Source of the DNA: an uncultured Spirochaetales bacterium
GTDB taxonomy: Bacteria; Spirochaetota; Spirochaetia; Sphaerochaetales; Sphaerochaetaceae
Length of the DNA stretch: 55,222 nucleotides
Direction of reading: 5' to 3'
Assembly: GCA_934277975.1 (NCBI GenBank)
Contig: CAKQWE010000006.1
Location: 1 to 55,222, forward strand
The notes beneath the pieces are model-generated. The model was not told where the DNA came from and did no database searches. It saw only the letters and a list, made by a program, of their open reading frames with translations. The position numbers were made by a program, and so were the translations under genes. Positions 34,827 through 42,841 of this stretch are shown here, in pieces. Position 1 is the stretch's first letter. Every line of letters starts with the position of its first letter.

Positions 34827-36222
34827 GTTGGGCCTCCTTGATGTAGTGCCTTCTTGTGCGTAGTGACAGGACAAGGTGGCATAGGGCGGTCACCGTCCAG
34901 GAGATTGGGTACGAGAGGTAGACGACCTCAAGCGTGGGATTGGCCTTGAAGGCCGTGGCTATCCATACGATTCGAAGGAGGCATGAGCCAACAAGCGAGA
35001 CCGTGGTGGAAAGCATGGATTTGTTCAGCCCCCTCAGCGTGCCGGAACCAACCTCCATGAAGGCCAGCGTGCAGTATGGAATCATCATGTTGTAGAGTCT
35101 TGTCTCAGCGGTCTGGACTGCAAGCGGTGCTGTGATGTAGCAGTGGATGAGCGGAACCCTGAATATGAGGATGGAAAGCGACACGATCTCTGCGATTATG
35201 AACGTGACGAGGTAGCACGAGGCCACTACCTTGCCGATTCGTTTGTATTTTCTTGCTCCATAGTGCTGGCTTGTGAATGTGATGGATGCCTGACATACGG
35301 AGTTCGTTGCGGTGTATGCGAAGCTTTCTATGCTGGCTCCCGCGGCATTGCCGTCAATGATGTCCGATCCGCCGGGGCATATTGCATTATTCAGGCCAAT
35401 GATGCTGCTTTGGATTATCATATTGGAAAGGGAGAAGAGTGCACCCTGGACGCCGGCAGGAAGTCCATTGTAGATTATGTCCTTGAGCGTTCTTCTGTCG
35501 AACGCAAGCTTTTTGAAGCTGAAACGACACCAGCTGTCGTCTCGGCTGAGTATGTAGAGCAGGATGGCTGCGGATGCAAGATTTGAGATCGCCGTGGCTA
35601 TTGCAACACCGTCTACGGACATTCCAAAGGAAAGGACGAACAGTAGGTTGAGCCCAACGTTGAGTATTCCTGTGGAGGAAAGGACGTACAAAGGAGTTTT
35701 TGTGTCGCCCTTTGCCCTGAAGATCGAAATAAGGAAGTTCGTGAGGGCCAGGAACGGAACCCCTGCGAAATATATCTTGGTATAGAGGGCTGCAAGATCG
35801 AGGATATGCCCTTCGTCTCCAAGCAAAGCAAGGACCGGCCTGCTTATTGCAAGGCCAATCAACATGCAGAACAGTCCTGATACAAGGCCTGTAAGGAGTG
35901 CTGTATGAACTGCGGACTGAGTCTTCTCCTTGTTCCCTTCTCCTATGTATCTGGCGACAACGACGCTTGAACCTACTGCAAAACCGGAGAATACGTTCAC
36001 TATGAGCGCAATCATTGCACTTGTCGTACCAATTGCTCCAATTGCACCGCTTACGTTCGAAAGACCTACTACTATCATGTCCGCTGCTGAGTAGAAGGTC
36101 TGAAGCAGGTTCGTAATCATAAGTGGAATTACGAATGCAAAGACTTTTCCAATAAGAGGGCCGTGTAGAAGGTCTTTTGGTTCTGTTCTTGCCGCCGTTT
36201 TCACCGCCATGTTTGCCGCCAT
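34804..36222 (-). CDS. MATE-family efflux protein, first of a pair
   Basis: A 472-aa exporter with 12 predicted helices in two bundles. Motifs include FYSAADMIVVGLSNVSGAIGA, SSVVVARYIGEGNKEK and SIFRAKGDTKTPLYV. It would use a Na+ or H+ gradient to expel drugs or metabolites. AGGAGGCG lies seven bases before ATG 36222. The next MATE gene overlaps its 3' end and has its ribosome site inside it, so the two proteins are coupled and could act together. Confidence 0.9.
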   Translation of the reverse strand: MAANMAVKTAARTEPKDLLHGPLIGKVFAFVIPLMITNLLQTFYSAADMIVVGLSNVSGAIGAIGTTSAMIALIVNVFSGFAVGSSVVVARYIGEGNKEKTQSAVHTALLTGLVSGLFCMLIGLAISRPVLALLGDEGHILDLAALYTKIYFAGVPFLALTNFLISIFRAKGDTKTPLYVLSSTGILNVGLNLLFVLSFGMSVDGVAIATAISNLASAAILLYILSRDDSWCRFSFKKLAFDRRTLKDIIYNGLPAGVQGALFSLSNMIIQSSIIGLNNAICPGGSDIIDGNAAGASIESFAYTATNSVCQASITFTSQHYGARKYKRIGKVVASCYLVTFIIAEIVSLSILIFRVPLIHCYITAPLAVQTAETRLYNMMIPYCTLAFMEVGSGTLRGLNKSMLSTTVSLVGSCLLRIVWIATAFKANPTLEVVYLSYPISWTVTALCHLVLSLRTRRHYIKEAQLAGITED

Positions 36223-36336
36223 GTTGGATTCGCCTCCTGTCGTTTTTGCAATTTCTGCGAAACCACATGATATTGCTTATCTTTGGATATGGCAATTGGA
36301 TAGGATTGGGTATAGAATCAGTAAAGGAGGGTTTTT

Positions 36337-37113
36337 ATGAAAATCGCCATTGTGACGGGTGCCTCATCTGGCATAGGCCGTGAGTTCGTATACGCACTGG
36401 ACCGCTACAGCATACAGCATGGTGGCTGCCTGGATTCGATATGGGTCATAGCGCGGCGTTCGCAGCGGCTTGAAGAGCTTTCGAAGGACTGCCGTACACC
36501 TATAAGGCCTTTTGCCTTGGATCTCTGTGATCCTTCCTGTATGGAATCCATAAGGAAGGTGCTTTCTTCCGAGAACCCTCAGGTCAATTTCCTTGTGAAC
36601 GCTGCTGGTTTTGGAATCTTTGGTGACTTCAAGGACAACGATGAACGAAAGCAGCTCGCAATAGTGGACCTCAACGACAGGGCCCTCACTGCCATGTGCA
36701 GCACGGTCATCCCCTATATGCACAAGGGCTCGTCCCTTGTAAACATAGGATCCAACTCTTCATGGCAGCCGGTTCCATACATGGCGGTCTATGCAGCGTC
36801 GAAGGCATACGTACTGAGCCTTTCAAGGGCCCTCGGAGTCGAACTCAAACCACATGGCATCCATGTCATGTGCGTGTGCCCTGGCTGGATAAAGACCGAG
36901 TTCTTTGATCATGCCGTCCATGACGACACCATCAAGTACTACGACAGGTTCTACACTGCAAGGCAGGTGGTGGACAAAGCCATGAAGGACCTCTCCAGAA
37001 AGAAGTCCGTGTCCATCCTTGGATTTCCCGTTAGGGTGCAGGTGCGCCTTGTGAAACACCTTCCCGTTGGCATGGTCATGAAAACGTGGTGCAGACAACA
37101 GAAGAAGTGCTGA
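36337..37113 (+). CDS. Short-chain dehydrogenase/reductase
   Basis: A 258-aa SDR enzyme. The Rossmann dinucleotide motif TGASSGIGR is at residues 7-15, NAAGFGIFG supplies the NAG-type loop, a Ser strand VNIGSNSSW follows, and the catalytic pair is in YAASK. IKTEFF near the C-terminal third is typical of the DltE/YqjQ-type branch. The substrate is unknown. AAAGGAGG precedes ATG 36337. Its stop overlaps the first of four 14-bp repeats that lead to the sdaA promoter. Confidence 0.85.
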   Translation: MKIAIVTGASSGIGREFVYALDRYSIQHGGCLDSIWVIARRSQRLEELSKDCRTPIRPFALDLCDPSCMESIRKVLSSENPQVNFLVNAAGFGIFGDFKDNDERKQLAIVDLNDRALTAMCSTVIPYMHKGSSLVNIGSNSSWQPVPYMAVYAASKAYVLSLSRALGVELKPHGIHVMCVCPGWIKTEFFDHAVHDDTIKYYDRFYTARQVVDKAMKDLSRKKSVSILGFPVRVQVRLVKHLPVGMVMKTWCRQQKKC

Positions 37114-37167
37114 CGTTGCAAGTTTGACATTGCAAGTTTGACATTGCAAGTTTGACGTTGCAAGTGT
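37112..37167 (+). repeat. Four tandem 14-bp repeats, GACRTTGCAAGTTT
   Basis: Units start at 37112, 37126, 37140 and 37154; only the last diverges slightly. Each contains the palindrome TTGCAA. The array touches the sdaA -35 (TTGACC 37167-37172), which makes it a candidate regulator site. Confidence 0.9.
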
Positions 37168-37195
37168 TGACCGAGCAACTGCAAAAGACTATCTT
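37167..37195 (+). promoter_or_regulatory. Promoter of sdaA
   Basis: TTGACC (37167-37172), a 17-bp spacer and TATCTT (37190-37195), 64 bp before ATG 37260. Confidence 0.5.
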
Positions 37196-37259
37196 ATCGT
37201 GGAATTTTGAAAGTTCCATGATTTCAGAGATTTTCCATAATCTCCTGAGGAGGATTCGA

Positions 37260-38474
37260 ATGAGATCCATAAGGGATATATATAAAATAGGAAAAGGGCC
37301 TTCCAGCTCGCATACAATGGGACCTGCAAGGGCTGCGGAGCTCTTCAAGGATGAGAATCCTGAGGCTGACAGCTTCAAATCCGTCCTCTATGGATCGCTT
37401 GCCAAGACCGGGATGGGACACGGCACGGACAGGGCCATAAAGGAGTCCTTCGATCCAAAGGAATGCGAGGTTTCGCTTGTAGCTGACAACTCCGTTGTTC
37501 TCAAACATCCAAACACCATGGACCTGATTGCCATCAAGGACGGAGAAGAGACTGCCAGGATGAGAGTTGAGAGCATTGGGGGTGGAGATATAGTCATAGA
37601 GGGGCGGCCATCGGTTGACCTCTTGGGCGAGGAAATATACATGGAGAACTCGTTTGCAGAGATAAAGCAGTTCTGCGAGTTCCGGTACATAGACCTTGTT
37701 GATTATATTGAGCTCAACGAAGGCAAGGAGATATGGGACTATCTTGCACAGGTATGGGAGGTGATGCAGGCTTCCATAAAGGAGGGACTTTCAAAGACGG
37801 GAACCCTTCCAGGATGCCTTCATGTGCAAAGGAAGGCCAAGCACCTTTTCGATCATATTGTGGTAAACAAGCATGCAGAACTCGTGGAATGTCAGCTTGT
37901 ATGCTCCTATGCTTATGCTGTGAGTGAACAGAATGCCGATAACGGAACAATAGTTACGGCTCCTACCTGTGGTGCCTGCGGAGTGCTTCCTGCGGTGCTG
38001 TACTATCTCAAGGACAAACGGCATCTTTCAGACCTTGATGTCATACACGCTCTTGGTGTTGCCGGTCTCTTTGGAGAGCTTGCGAAGCAGAATGCGTCAG
38101 TCTCAGGTGCCGAATGCGGATGCCAGGCAGAGGTAGGAGTGGCCTGTTCCATGGCCGCCGCAGCCGCAGGCCAGATCTTTGGATACAACCTCATGCAGAT
38201 CGAGTATGCCGCTGAAGTGGCCCTTGAGCACCATCTTGGCCTTACATGCGACCCAATCTGCGGGCTTGTCCAGATTCCTTGCATAGAGAGAAACGCCGTT
38301 GCTGCGCTCAGAGCCATAAACTCCGCAAACCTTGCATACTTCCTCACTGGTACCAGGAACATAAGCTACGACATGGTTCTCAAGAGCATGTACTATACAG
38401 GTCTCGATATGAACCAAAGGTACAGGGAGACCTCTGAGGGAGGTCTTGCAAGGGCCTACTCAAGAAGAGGTTGA
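37260..38474 (+). CDS. sdaA: L-serine ammonia-lyase, iron-sulfur type
   Basis: A single-chain L-serine dehydratase of 404 aa that converts serine to pyruvate and ammonia. The beta part opens MRSIRDIYKIGKGPSSSHTM, with the conserved SSSHT. The alpha part has [4Fe-4S] cysteine sites in APTCGACGVLPAV, GAECGCQAEVG and CDPICGLVQIPCIERNA. ATG 37260 is chosen because GAGGAGG lies just upstream and the N-terminus then matches the family; the open frame to 37152 lies in the repeat array. Repeats and a promoter at 37112-37195 suggest regulated expression. A small unknown gene follows after 4 bp. Confidence 0.9.
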   Translation: MRSIRDIYKIGKGPSSSHTMGPARAAELFKDENPEADSFKSVLYGSLAKTGMGHGTDRAIKESFDPKECEVSLVADNSVVLKHPNTMDLIAIKDGEETARMRVESIGGGDIVIEGRPSVDLLGEEIYMENSFAEIKQFCEFRYIDLVDYIELNEGKEIWDYLAQVWEVMQASIKEGLSKTGTLPGCLHVQRKAKHLFDHIVVNKHAELVECQLVCSYAYAVSEQNADNGTIVTAPTCGACGVLPAVLYYLKDKRHLSDLDVIHALGVAGLFGELAKQNASVSGAECGCQAEVGVACSMAAAAAGQIFGYNLMQIEYAAEVALEHHLGLTCDPICGLVQIPCIERNAVAALRAINSANLAYFLTGTRNISYDMVLKSMYYTGLDMNQRYRETSEGGLARAYSRRG

Positions 38475-38478
38475 CCCA

Positions 38479-38934
38479 ATGTTCAGAACTCTATCGTTCT
38501 CATTTGAAAACGACTTCCAGCGGCTCCGGATCGAACTTGACGCTTCAAATGGCGCCATGCGATATCGTGTTCCTGAAAGCGAGAACCTGGACTTCGTCCA
38601 AAAGGACGATGCTTGGAAGCCCTTTGAGGGTGATGTCTGGAAATTGATGACCTCCATTGAAGCACTGGACATTGAAAATTGGATTGGGCCCACTGGTAAG
38701 GAATCTTTTCGCGGAAAGTCCCAAGCTTGTAGCGAGGCCCCATGCATATTTCCTGAGTCGGAAGTGAAGTGGAGCCTCTTTGTAGAACAAGCCAAAGAGG
38801 GGAAGTCTGGAGACGGCAAGCGCGTCTTGGAGGTCTCTGGCCAAGGTTCTGACTCTTATCCTGTCAATTTCGCAGATCTGCTCGAATTGTTCAGGGAGCT
38901 TCTAAATCTTCCTGTTCTCCTTCTTGAACTGTAA
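38479..38934 (+). CDS. Hypothetical protein
   Basis: A 151-aa protein that I do not recognise. It starts at ATG 38479, 4 bp after the sdaA stop, beginning MFRTLSFSFENDFQRLRIEL. It is soluble, acidic, with mixed strands and helices and no signal peptide. The N-terminal half resembles a small beta-rich domain and the C-terminal end is leucine-rich (LLELFRELLNLPVLL). An upstream in-frame ATG at 38446 overlaps sdaA. Tight spacing implies co-transcription with sdaA, but no functional link can be shown. Confidence 0.65.
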   Translation: MFRTLSFSFENDFQRLRIELDASNGAMRYRVPESENLDFVQKDDAWKPFEGDVWKLMTSIEALDIENWIGPTGKESFRGKSQACSEAPCIFPESEVKWSLFVEQAKEGKSGDGKRVLEVSGQGSDSYPVNFADLLELFRELLNLPVLLLEL

Positions 38935-38981
38935 TCCCCAATCGTACAGAATTGTCATAAGGTCATCACTTGGAGGAACCC

Positions 38982-41198
38982 ATGAGGAAAACAGCACTTG
39001 CCCTTGTCGCTTTTCTTATGTCTTTGAGCTTGTTCGATGCATTCGCCACTGTCACATCCAATTTGTCGGTGAAGATAAACGGGATCCATGCAATATCTGT
39101 GACTGCCACAGGGCAGGAGCCGTTTTCTGCAAAAGCTCCAGAAAATCTTGGAAGGCCTTCCGTAGCAGTGGTGCTTTCAGGTGGAGGCGCAAGAGGCATT
39201 GCCCATATTGCGTTGCTTGAAGCCCTTGAAGAACGTGGCATTCCAATAGATATGGTGATGGGGACGAGCATGGGGAGCCTCATAGCAGGCCTCTACTGCG
39301 CAGGCTACAGCTCCGGTGACATAGAGCGGCTTGTGACGGAGAACGACCTTACGGATCTTTTCACCGACATCCTCAAAACGGAGACCCAGCCACTTATCGA
39401 GCCTTTCAGCCATACTCGTTCCAACATTCTTTCGTTGTCTCTTGGGGATGCCGGGATAGGGGAGAGCTCTGGAATCGTGAGCGACAGAAAGATCCTATCG
39501 TTCTTCAGACAAATCCTAGCGAATGTGCCTGATGACATAAGCTTCGATGACCTTCCTGTTCCATACAGGGCCGTAGCTACGGATGTCACTACAGGGGACT
39601 ATGTACTTTTCGAGGGCGGCTCTCTTGTCGATGCTATGAGAAGCAGCATGAGCATACCCCTCGTGTTCGATGCCTACGAAGTGCAGGGCCTCTATCTCGT
39701 GGACGGCGGACTTGTGGACAACATGCCCATAAAATATGCACGGGACTTGGGCTATGACATCGTGATAGCCATGGATATGAACGGGTCTTCATCTGTGAAT
39801 GCGGAGGAGATGCACAGCATGAGCGGAGCGGCGAACGCCACAATAAGGCTCGTCGTCCTCAATACGATAAAGAACCAGTACGAATATGCCGACATCGTCT
39901 TCGTCCCAGACCTCGAAGACGTTGGTACGCTTGATTTTGGCGACCCCCAAATGATAATCCAACGCGGGCGTGATGAGATCGAACGGAAATCCGAGTCCCT
40001 GGATGGCCTTGCCGCAATGTTCAACGAGGACGATCTTGACAAGAAGGATCCAATGAGGCTTGGGGAATACTTCTCCATGTCAACCCCCTCTTCTCAGACC
40101 GATTCCCCTGAATCCTCGTCTTTGGATGAGTCTTTGGAGAATGCGAAGGATTCTCTTTCCACTTCAAGACTTAAGCTTGGAGTGTCCGTTGCCTCATCGA
40201 TATCTACAGTCTTCAACGGAAGGTCTCCAATCATCCTTCAGTTCCTGCCTGCTCTGGAGGCGAGCCTGTTCGAGAAGAATCTTGAAAAAACGGACTGGGA
40301 CATGGAAGTGTACACATATTTGGGGGACAACCTGAAACTTGGGGCTTCCTTCCTCTATCCGTTGAACGAAGAAAAAGACGACACTGGCCTCTTTTTCAAG
40401 CCTGATCTGACAGTGGTCCTTGGCGCCGTCACGACCCTTGCCAATAGGGCGAACCCACAGCTCAAGGATTCAATGGACTTTGCAACGGATCTGAAGCTTG
40501 GTTTCAAGTTCACTGATGGTCTTAGGTTCAACAGCAACGCAGGACTCTCCCTTCGTTTCTACGCATTGGGAAGGACCATCGACGGCAGCCCAACGACATT
40601 CAGCCTAATGCCGGTTCTGTTCGCAAATGGGATATGGTATGGAGGCTTCGAGGACAGTCTGTTCTCCACAACAGGAATCCGTGTGGATTTCAAGAGCAGT
40701 CTGGGTTTCCATAGAAACGAGCTTACATATACGCTGGGGGTCTCATACGAACACAATGTCCCTTTGAGCCCTTCCATGTGCCTCTCGTTCGATGTCCTTG
40801 CCGTTACAAGCCGTGAACCCGTAGAATTCATGTCGTCCTATACTAAGCTGGGAGGTTGGAACGGCGTCCCTGGATGTTCCAATGCGGTGTATGTCCGCGA
40901 TGCAATTGTGCTTGGGGCTGCATCGCAATGGAGCCTTGGAGGGTTCCTTCCTTCGTTCCTTGTCTGTGAGCTGAGGGGTGGTTGGAGAAGCTCCAACACT
41001 GCATTCTCCATCTCCAGTGCAAGCAGCGATTCCGGTATCGCTCCTTCCAATGCTGTGTCTGCACCATTCTCAGAGCTTGGAGCCTTTGACGTTGGAATAG
41101 GCGTTGGTTATGGAGTCAAGACTCCAATGTGCGATTTCCTGGTTGGCGTTGGATTGTGTATAGACGGTGAGTTCTCCTTGTATTTCGAGTGCTACTAG
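38982..41198 (+). CDS. Patatin-like phospholipase with C-terminal beta-barrel
   Basis: A 738-aa secreted protein. The signal peptide is residues 1-22. The patatin domain (about 60-330) has the oxyanion loop LSGGGARG, nucleophile S96 in GTSMGS and the partner Asp in LVDGGLVDNM. After a Ser-rich linker (about 370-405), residues 410-738 are aromatic-rich strands of a membrane barrel ending in an aromatic residue. The order resembles type Vd secretion proteins such as PlpD, which also carry a POTRA domain; none is obvious here. It would hydrolyse phospholipids at or outside the outer membrane. GGAGG precedes ATG 38982. Confidence 0.85.
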   Translation: MRKTALALVAFLMSLSLFDAFATVTSNLSVKINGIHAISVTATGQEPFSAKAPENLGRPSVAVVLSGGGARGIAHIALLEALEERGIPIDMVMGTSMGSLIAGLYCAGYSSGDIERLVTENDLTDLFTDILKTETQPLIEPFSHTRSNILSLSLGDAGIGESSGIVSDRKILSFFRQILANVPDDISFDDLPVPYRAVATDVTTGDYVLFEGGSLVDAMRSSMSIPLVFDAYEVQGLYLVDGGLVDNMPIKYARDLGYDIVIAMDMNGSSSVNAEEMHSMSGAANATIRLVVLNTIKNQYEYADIVFVPDLEDVGTLDFGDPQMIIQRGRDEIERKSESLDGLAAMFNEDDLDKKDPMRLGEYFSMSTPSSQTDSPESSSLDESLENAKDSLSTSRLKLGVSVASSISTVFNGRSPIILQFLPALEASLFEKNLEKTDWDMEVYTYLGDNLKLGASFLYPLNEEKDDTGLFFKPDLTVVLGAVTTLANRANPQLKDSMDFATDLKLGFKFTDGLRFNSNAGLSLRFYALGRTIDGSPTTFSLMPVLFANGIWYGGFEDSLFSTTGIRVDFKSSLGFHRNELTYTLGVSYEHNVPLSPSMCLSFDVLAVTSREPVEFMSSYTKLGGWNGVPGCSNAVYVRDAIVLGAASQWSLGGFLPSFLVCELRGGWRSSNTAFSISSASSDSGIAPSNAVSAPFSELGAFDVGIGVGYGVKTPMCDFLVGVGLCIDGEFSLYFECY

Positions 41199-41213
41199 GA
41201 CTTGACTCTGGCA

Positions 41214-41714
41214 TCAACTGCGTTTCTTGAACAGTATGTATTTCTCTACTGGAAAAAGTATTAGGGTGTATATGATTCCTGCAAGCACTGACCCTATCGT
41301 GGGTGCCAGCTTCACGAACAGCTCTATGCCGGTCTGTGCAAACAGGTTTGCTATTACTCCTGACAGCCATGTAGCCACGATGATGAGTACTGCAAGTAGT
41401 ACGATATAAACTGCGAAGCAGTATGCAGGGGCATCGGCCTTGAAGTTGCCCTTCATGTTGTGGATGTAGGAGTACGTGTTGGATAGCAGGTTTGAGGCGA
41501 AGAACGGCACGAGGTAGCCCCAGTTGGCGTTGCCTTGTCCAAGAGCCCTTTCGTTGAAGACCGCGGACATGAAGGGTGGAAGTGGAGCCTTCCAGTCGCG
41601 CAACAGTAGGAACAGGATGTTGACCGTTGCAAGCTGTATGACGGCTCCTATTCCTCCTATTAGCAAAAAGCTTATAAACTGCTTTGCTGTGCTGTCTTCG
41701 TTGTTTGTCTTCAT
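41214..41714 (-). CDS. GtrA-like membrane protein
   Basis: A 166-aa protein with four hydrophobic segments. AKQFISFLLIGGIGAVIQLA is the typical GtrA/DPMS opening, and the ending FPVEKYILFKKR matches the usual F-x-x-x-K-x-x-x-F finish. GtrA proteins are thought to help flip lipid-linked sugars. Here a long extramembrane loop between helices 1 and 2 (about residues 40-70) is unusual for the family. The gene converges with the patatin gene 15 bp away. A role in glycan work with the capsule genes is possible but not shown. Confidence 0.7.
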   Translation of the reverse strand: MKTNNEDSTAKQFISFLLIGGIGAVIQLATVNILFLLLRDWKAPLPPFMSAVFNERALGQGNANWGYLVPFFASNLLSNTYSYIHNMKGNFKADAPAYCFAVYIVLLAVLIIVATWLSGVIANLFAQTGIELFVKLAPTIGSVLAGIIYTLILFPVEKYILFKKRS

Positions 41715-41992
41715 TGTTTACCTCTTGGTTCTGTGCAGTTGTGTTGAATATAACCACAACAAAGCCTTAGAACAAGCAAAAACGTGTTGCCAATGATATA
41801 AAGCGATGCCCAGGAGAAGGATTTCCCGGGCATCTAAATCACACTAAAAGGAGGTATGAAAAAAACTGTTGCTCTGCCTTCTATGTAGCAATAATCATGC
41901 CAAGTCGTTTTTTTGAGACTGCTGCAGCTGCCGTGCTCTTTTTCGTGTGAAACAATTGAATGAGCTGTGCATTTTTTTCACATCTCATGTGC
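41715..41992. other. Intergenic region with hairpin
   Basis: No gene is supported. GATGCCC (41805-41811) and GGGCATC (41828-41834) form a perfect 7-bp stem that could act on either strand; neither side has a strong T-run. A GGAGGT directly followed by an 11-codon frame at 41856-41888 is too tightly spaced to be convincing. Confidence 0.5.
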
Positions 41993-42021
41993 TTGGTTAA
42001 ACCTTTCCTATTTAGTACACT
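41993..42021 (+). promoter_or_regulatory. Promoter of apt
   Basis: TTGGTT (41993-41998), a 17-bp spacer and TACACT (42016-42021). ATAGGAGGG follows as the ribosome site before ATG 42049. Confidence 0.5.
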
Positions 42022-42048
42022 GGGACTGTTTTTCTATAGGAGGGCGCT

Positions 42049-42573
42049 ATGAAGAAAGTCGAAGATTACATCATAAGCATTCCGGACTTCCCTGAACCGG
42101 GAATCATTTTCCGCGACATTACAGGTATCCTTCAGGATGCTGATGGCCTTCGCCTTGCAATCGATGAGATGGCAAAGCTTGTCTCTCAGGTCGATTGTGA
42201 TGTCATCGCTGGAGCAGAGTCCCGTGGCTTCATCCTTGGAATGCCCATCGCATACCTCCTCAAGAAGCCTTTCGTACCAATCAGAAAGGCCGGCAAACTT
42301 CCACGTGAGACCGTCTCGGAGACATATGATCTGGAATATGGTACTGCCACAATCGAAATCCACAAGGATGCCATCAAACCCGGCCAGAAAGTCGTCCTCA
42401 TAGACGACCTCATTGCAACAGGTGGCACAATGAAGGCCTCCGCTGACCTTGTCGAGAAGCTTGGTGGCAAGGTGGCGGAGATCGTATTCCTCATCGAGCT
42501 TGCAGGCCTTAATGGAAGAGATGTCCTTTCCAAATACAAGGTGGAGTCTGTGGTCAAATACGAAGGCAAGTGA
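42049..42573 (+). CDS. apt: Adenine phosphoribosyltransferase
   Basis: A 174-aa purine salvage enzyme that makes AMP from adenine and PRPP in the cytoplasm. It opens with IPDFPEPGIIFRDITGILQD, characteristic of APT. AGAESRGFILGMPIAY and the PRPP-binding motif VVLIDDLIATGGT (about residues 115-127) follow. Length and order are normal. A promoter with 17-bp spacing lies upstream, and two hairpin terminators lie downstream at 42599 and 42653, so it is probably monocistronic. Confidence 0.95.
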   Translation: MKKVEDYIISIPDFPEPGIIFRDITGILQDADGLRLAIDEMAKLVSQVDCDVIAGAESRGFILGMPIAYLLKKPFVPIRKAGKLPRETVSETYDLEYGTATIEIHKDAIKPGQKVVLIDDLIATGGTMKASADLVEKLGGKVAEIVFLIELAGLNGRDVLSKYKVESVVKYEGK

Positions 42574-42598
42574 TTGCTGCCTCAAGTAGTAAGCCTGA

Positions 42599-42674
42599 CT
42601 TTCCACAAAAACAAAGGTTTTTGGCAAAGTTGTGGAAAGATTTTCACAATTTCAGGGGAAATCCTGTTTTTTTT
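42599..42674 (+). terminator. Tandem terminators after apt
   Basis: First hairpin: CTTTCCACAA (42599-42608) with TTGTGGAAAG (42630-42639), then ATTTTC. Second: CAGG (42653-42656) with CCTG (42663-42666) followed by eight T (42667-42674). Confidence 0.7.
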
Positions 42675-42721
42675 GAAAGTTCCTCCTCTTTGTTTGGCTT
42701 TATGTTCTTTTTTGAAAAACG

Positions 42722-42755
42722 GCGGTTTGGATAGAAAAAGTTCTATCGAAACCGC
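42722..42755 (-). terminator. Terminator of BspA-like gene 2
   Basis: GCGGTTT-G-GATAGAA pairs with TTCTATC-G-AAACCGC around a four-base loop. On the minus strand CGTTTTT follows. A second hairpin GAGAGC/GCTCTC lies at 42773-42788, closer to the gene. Confidence 0.7.
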
Positions 42756-42841
42756 GAAAAAGAACAAAAAGCGAGAGCCGTTGCTCTCTGCGACTTTATG
42801 ATACTTAAAGTTTTCACTTTTCTCAAACAATCGTTGCGAGG

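Noticed and set aside
35387..36295. 302-codon open frame on the minus strand
   Set aside because: It is a frame-shifted shadow of the MATE gene at 34804-36222, with Arg/Cys/His-rich composition and no family match.
41116..41757. 213-codon open frame on the minus strand
   Set aside because: It overlaps the GtrA-like gene in another frame and has low-complexity, unlikely composition.
41856..41888. 11-codon frame after GGAGGT before apt
   Set aside because: The ribosome site touches the ATG, which is too close for initiation, and the peptide is not recognisable.
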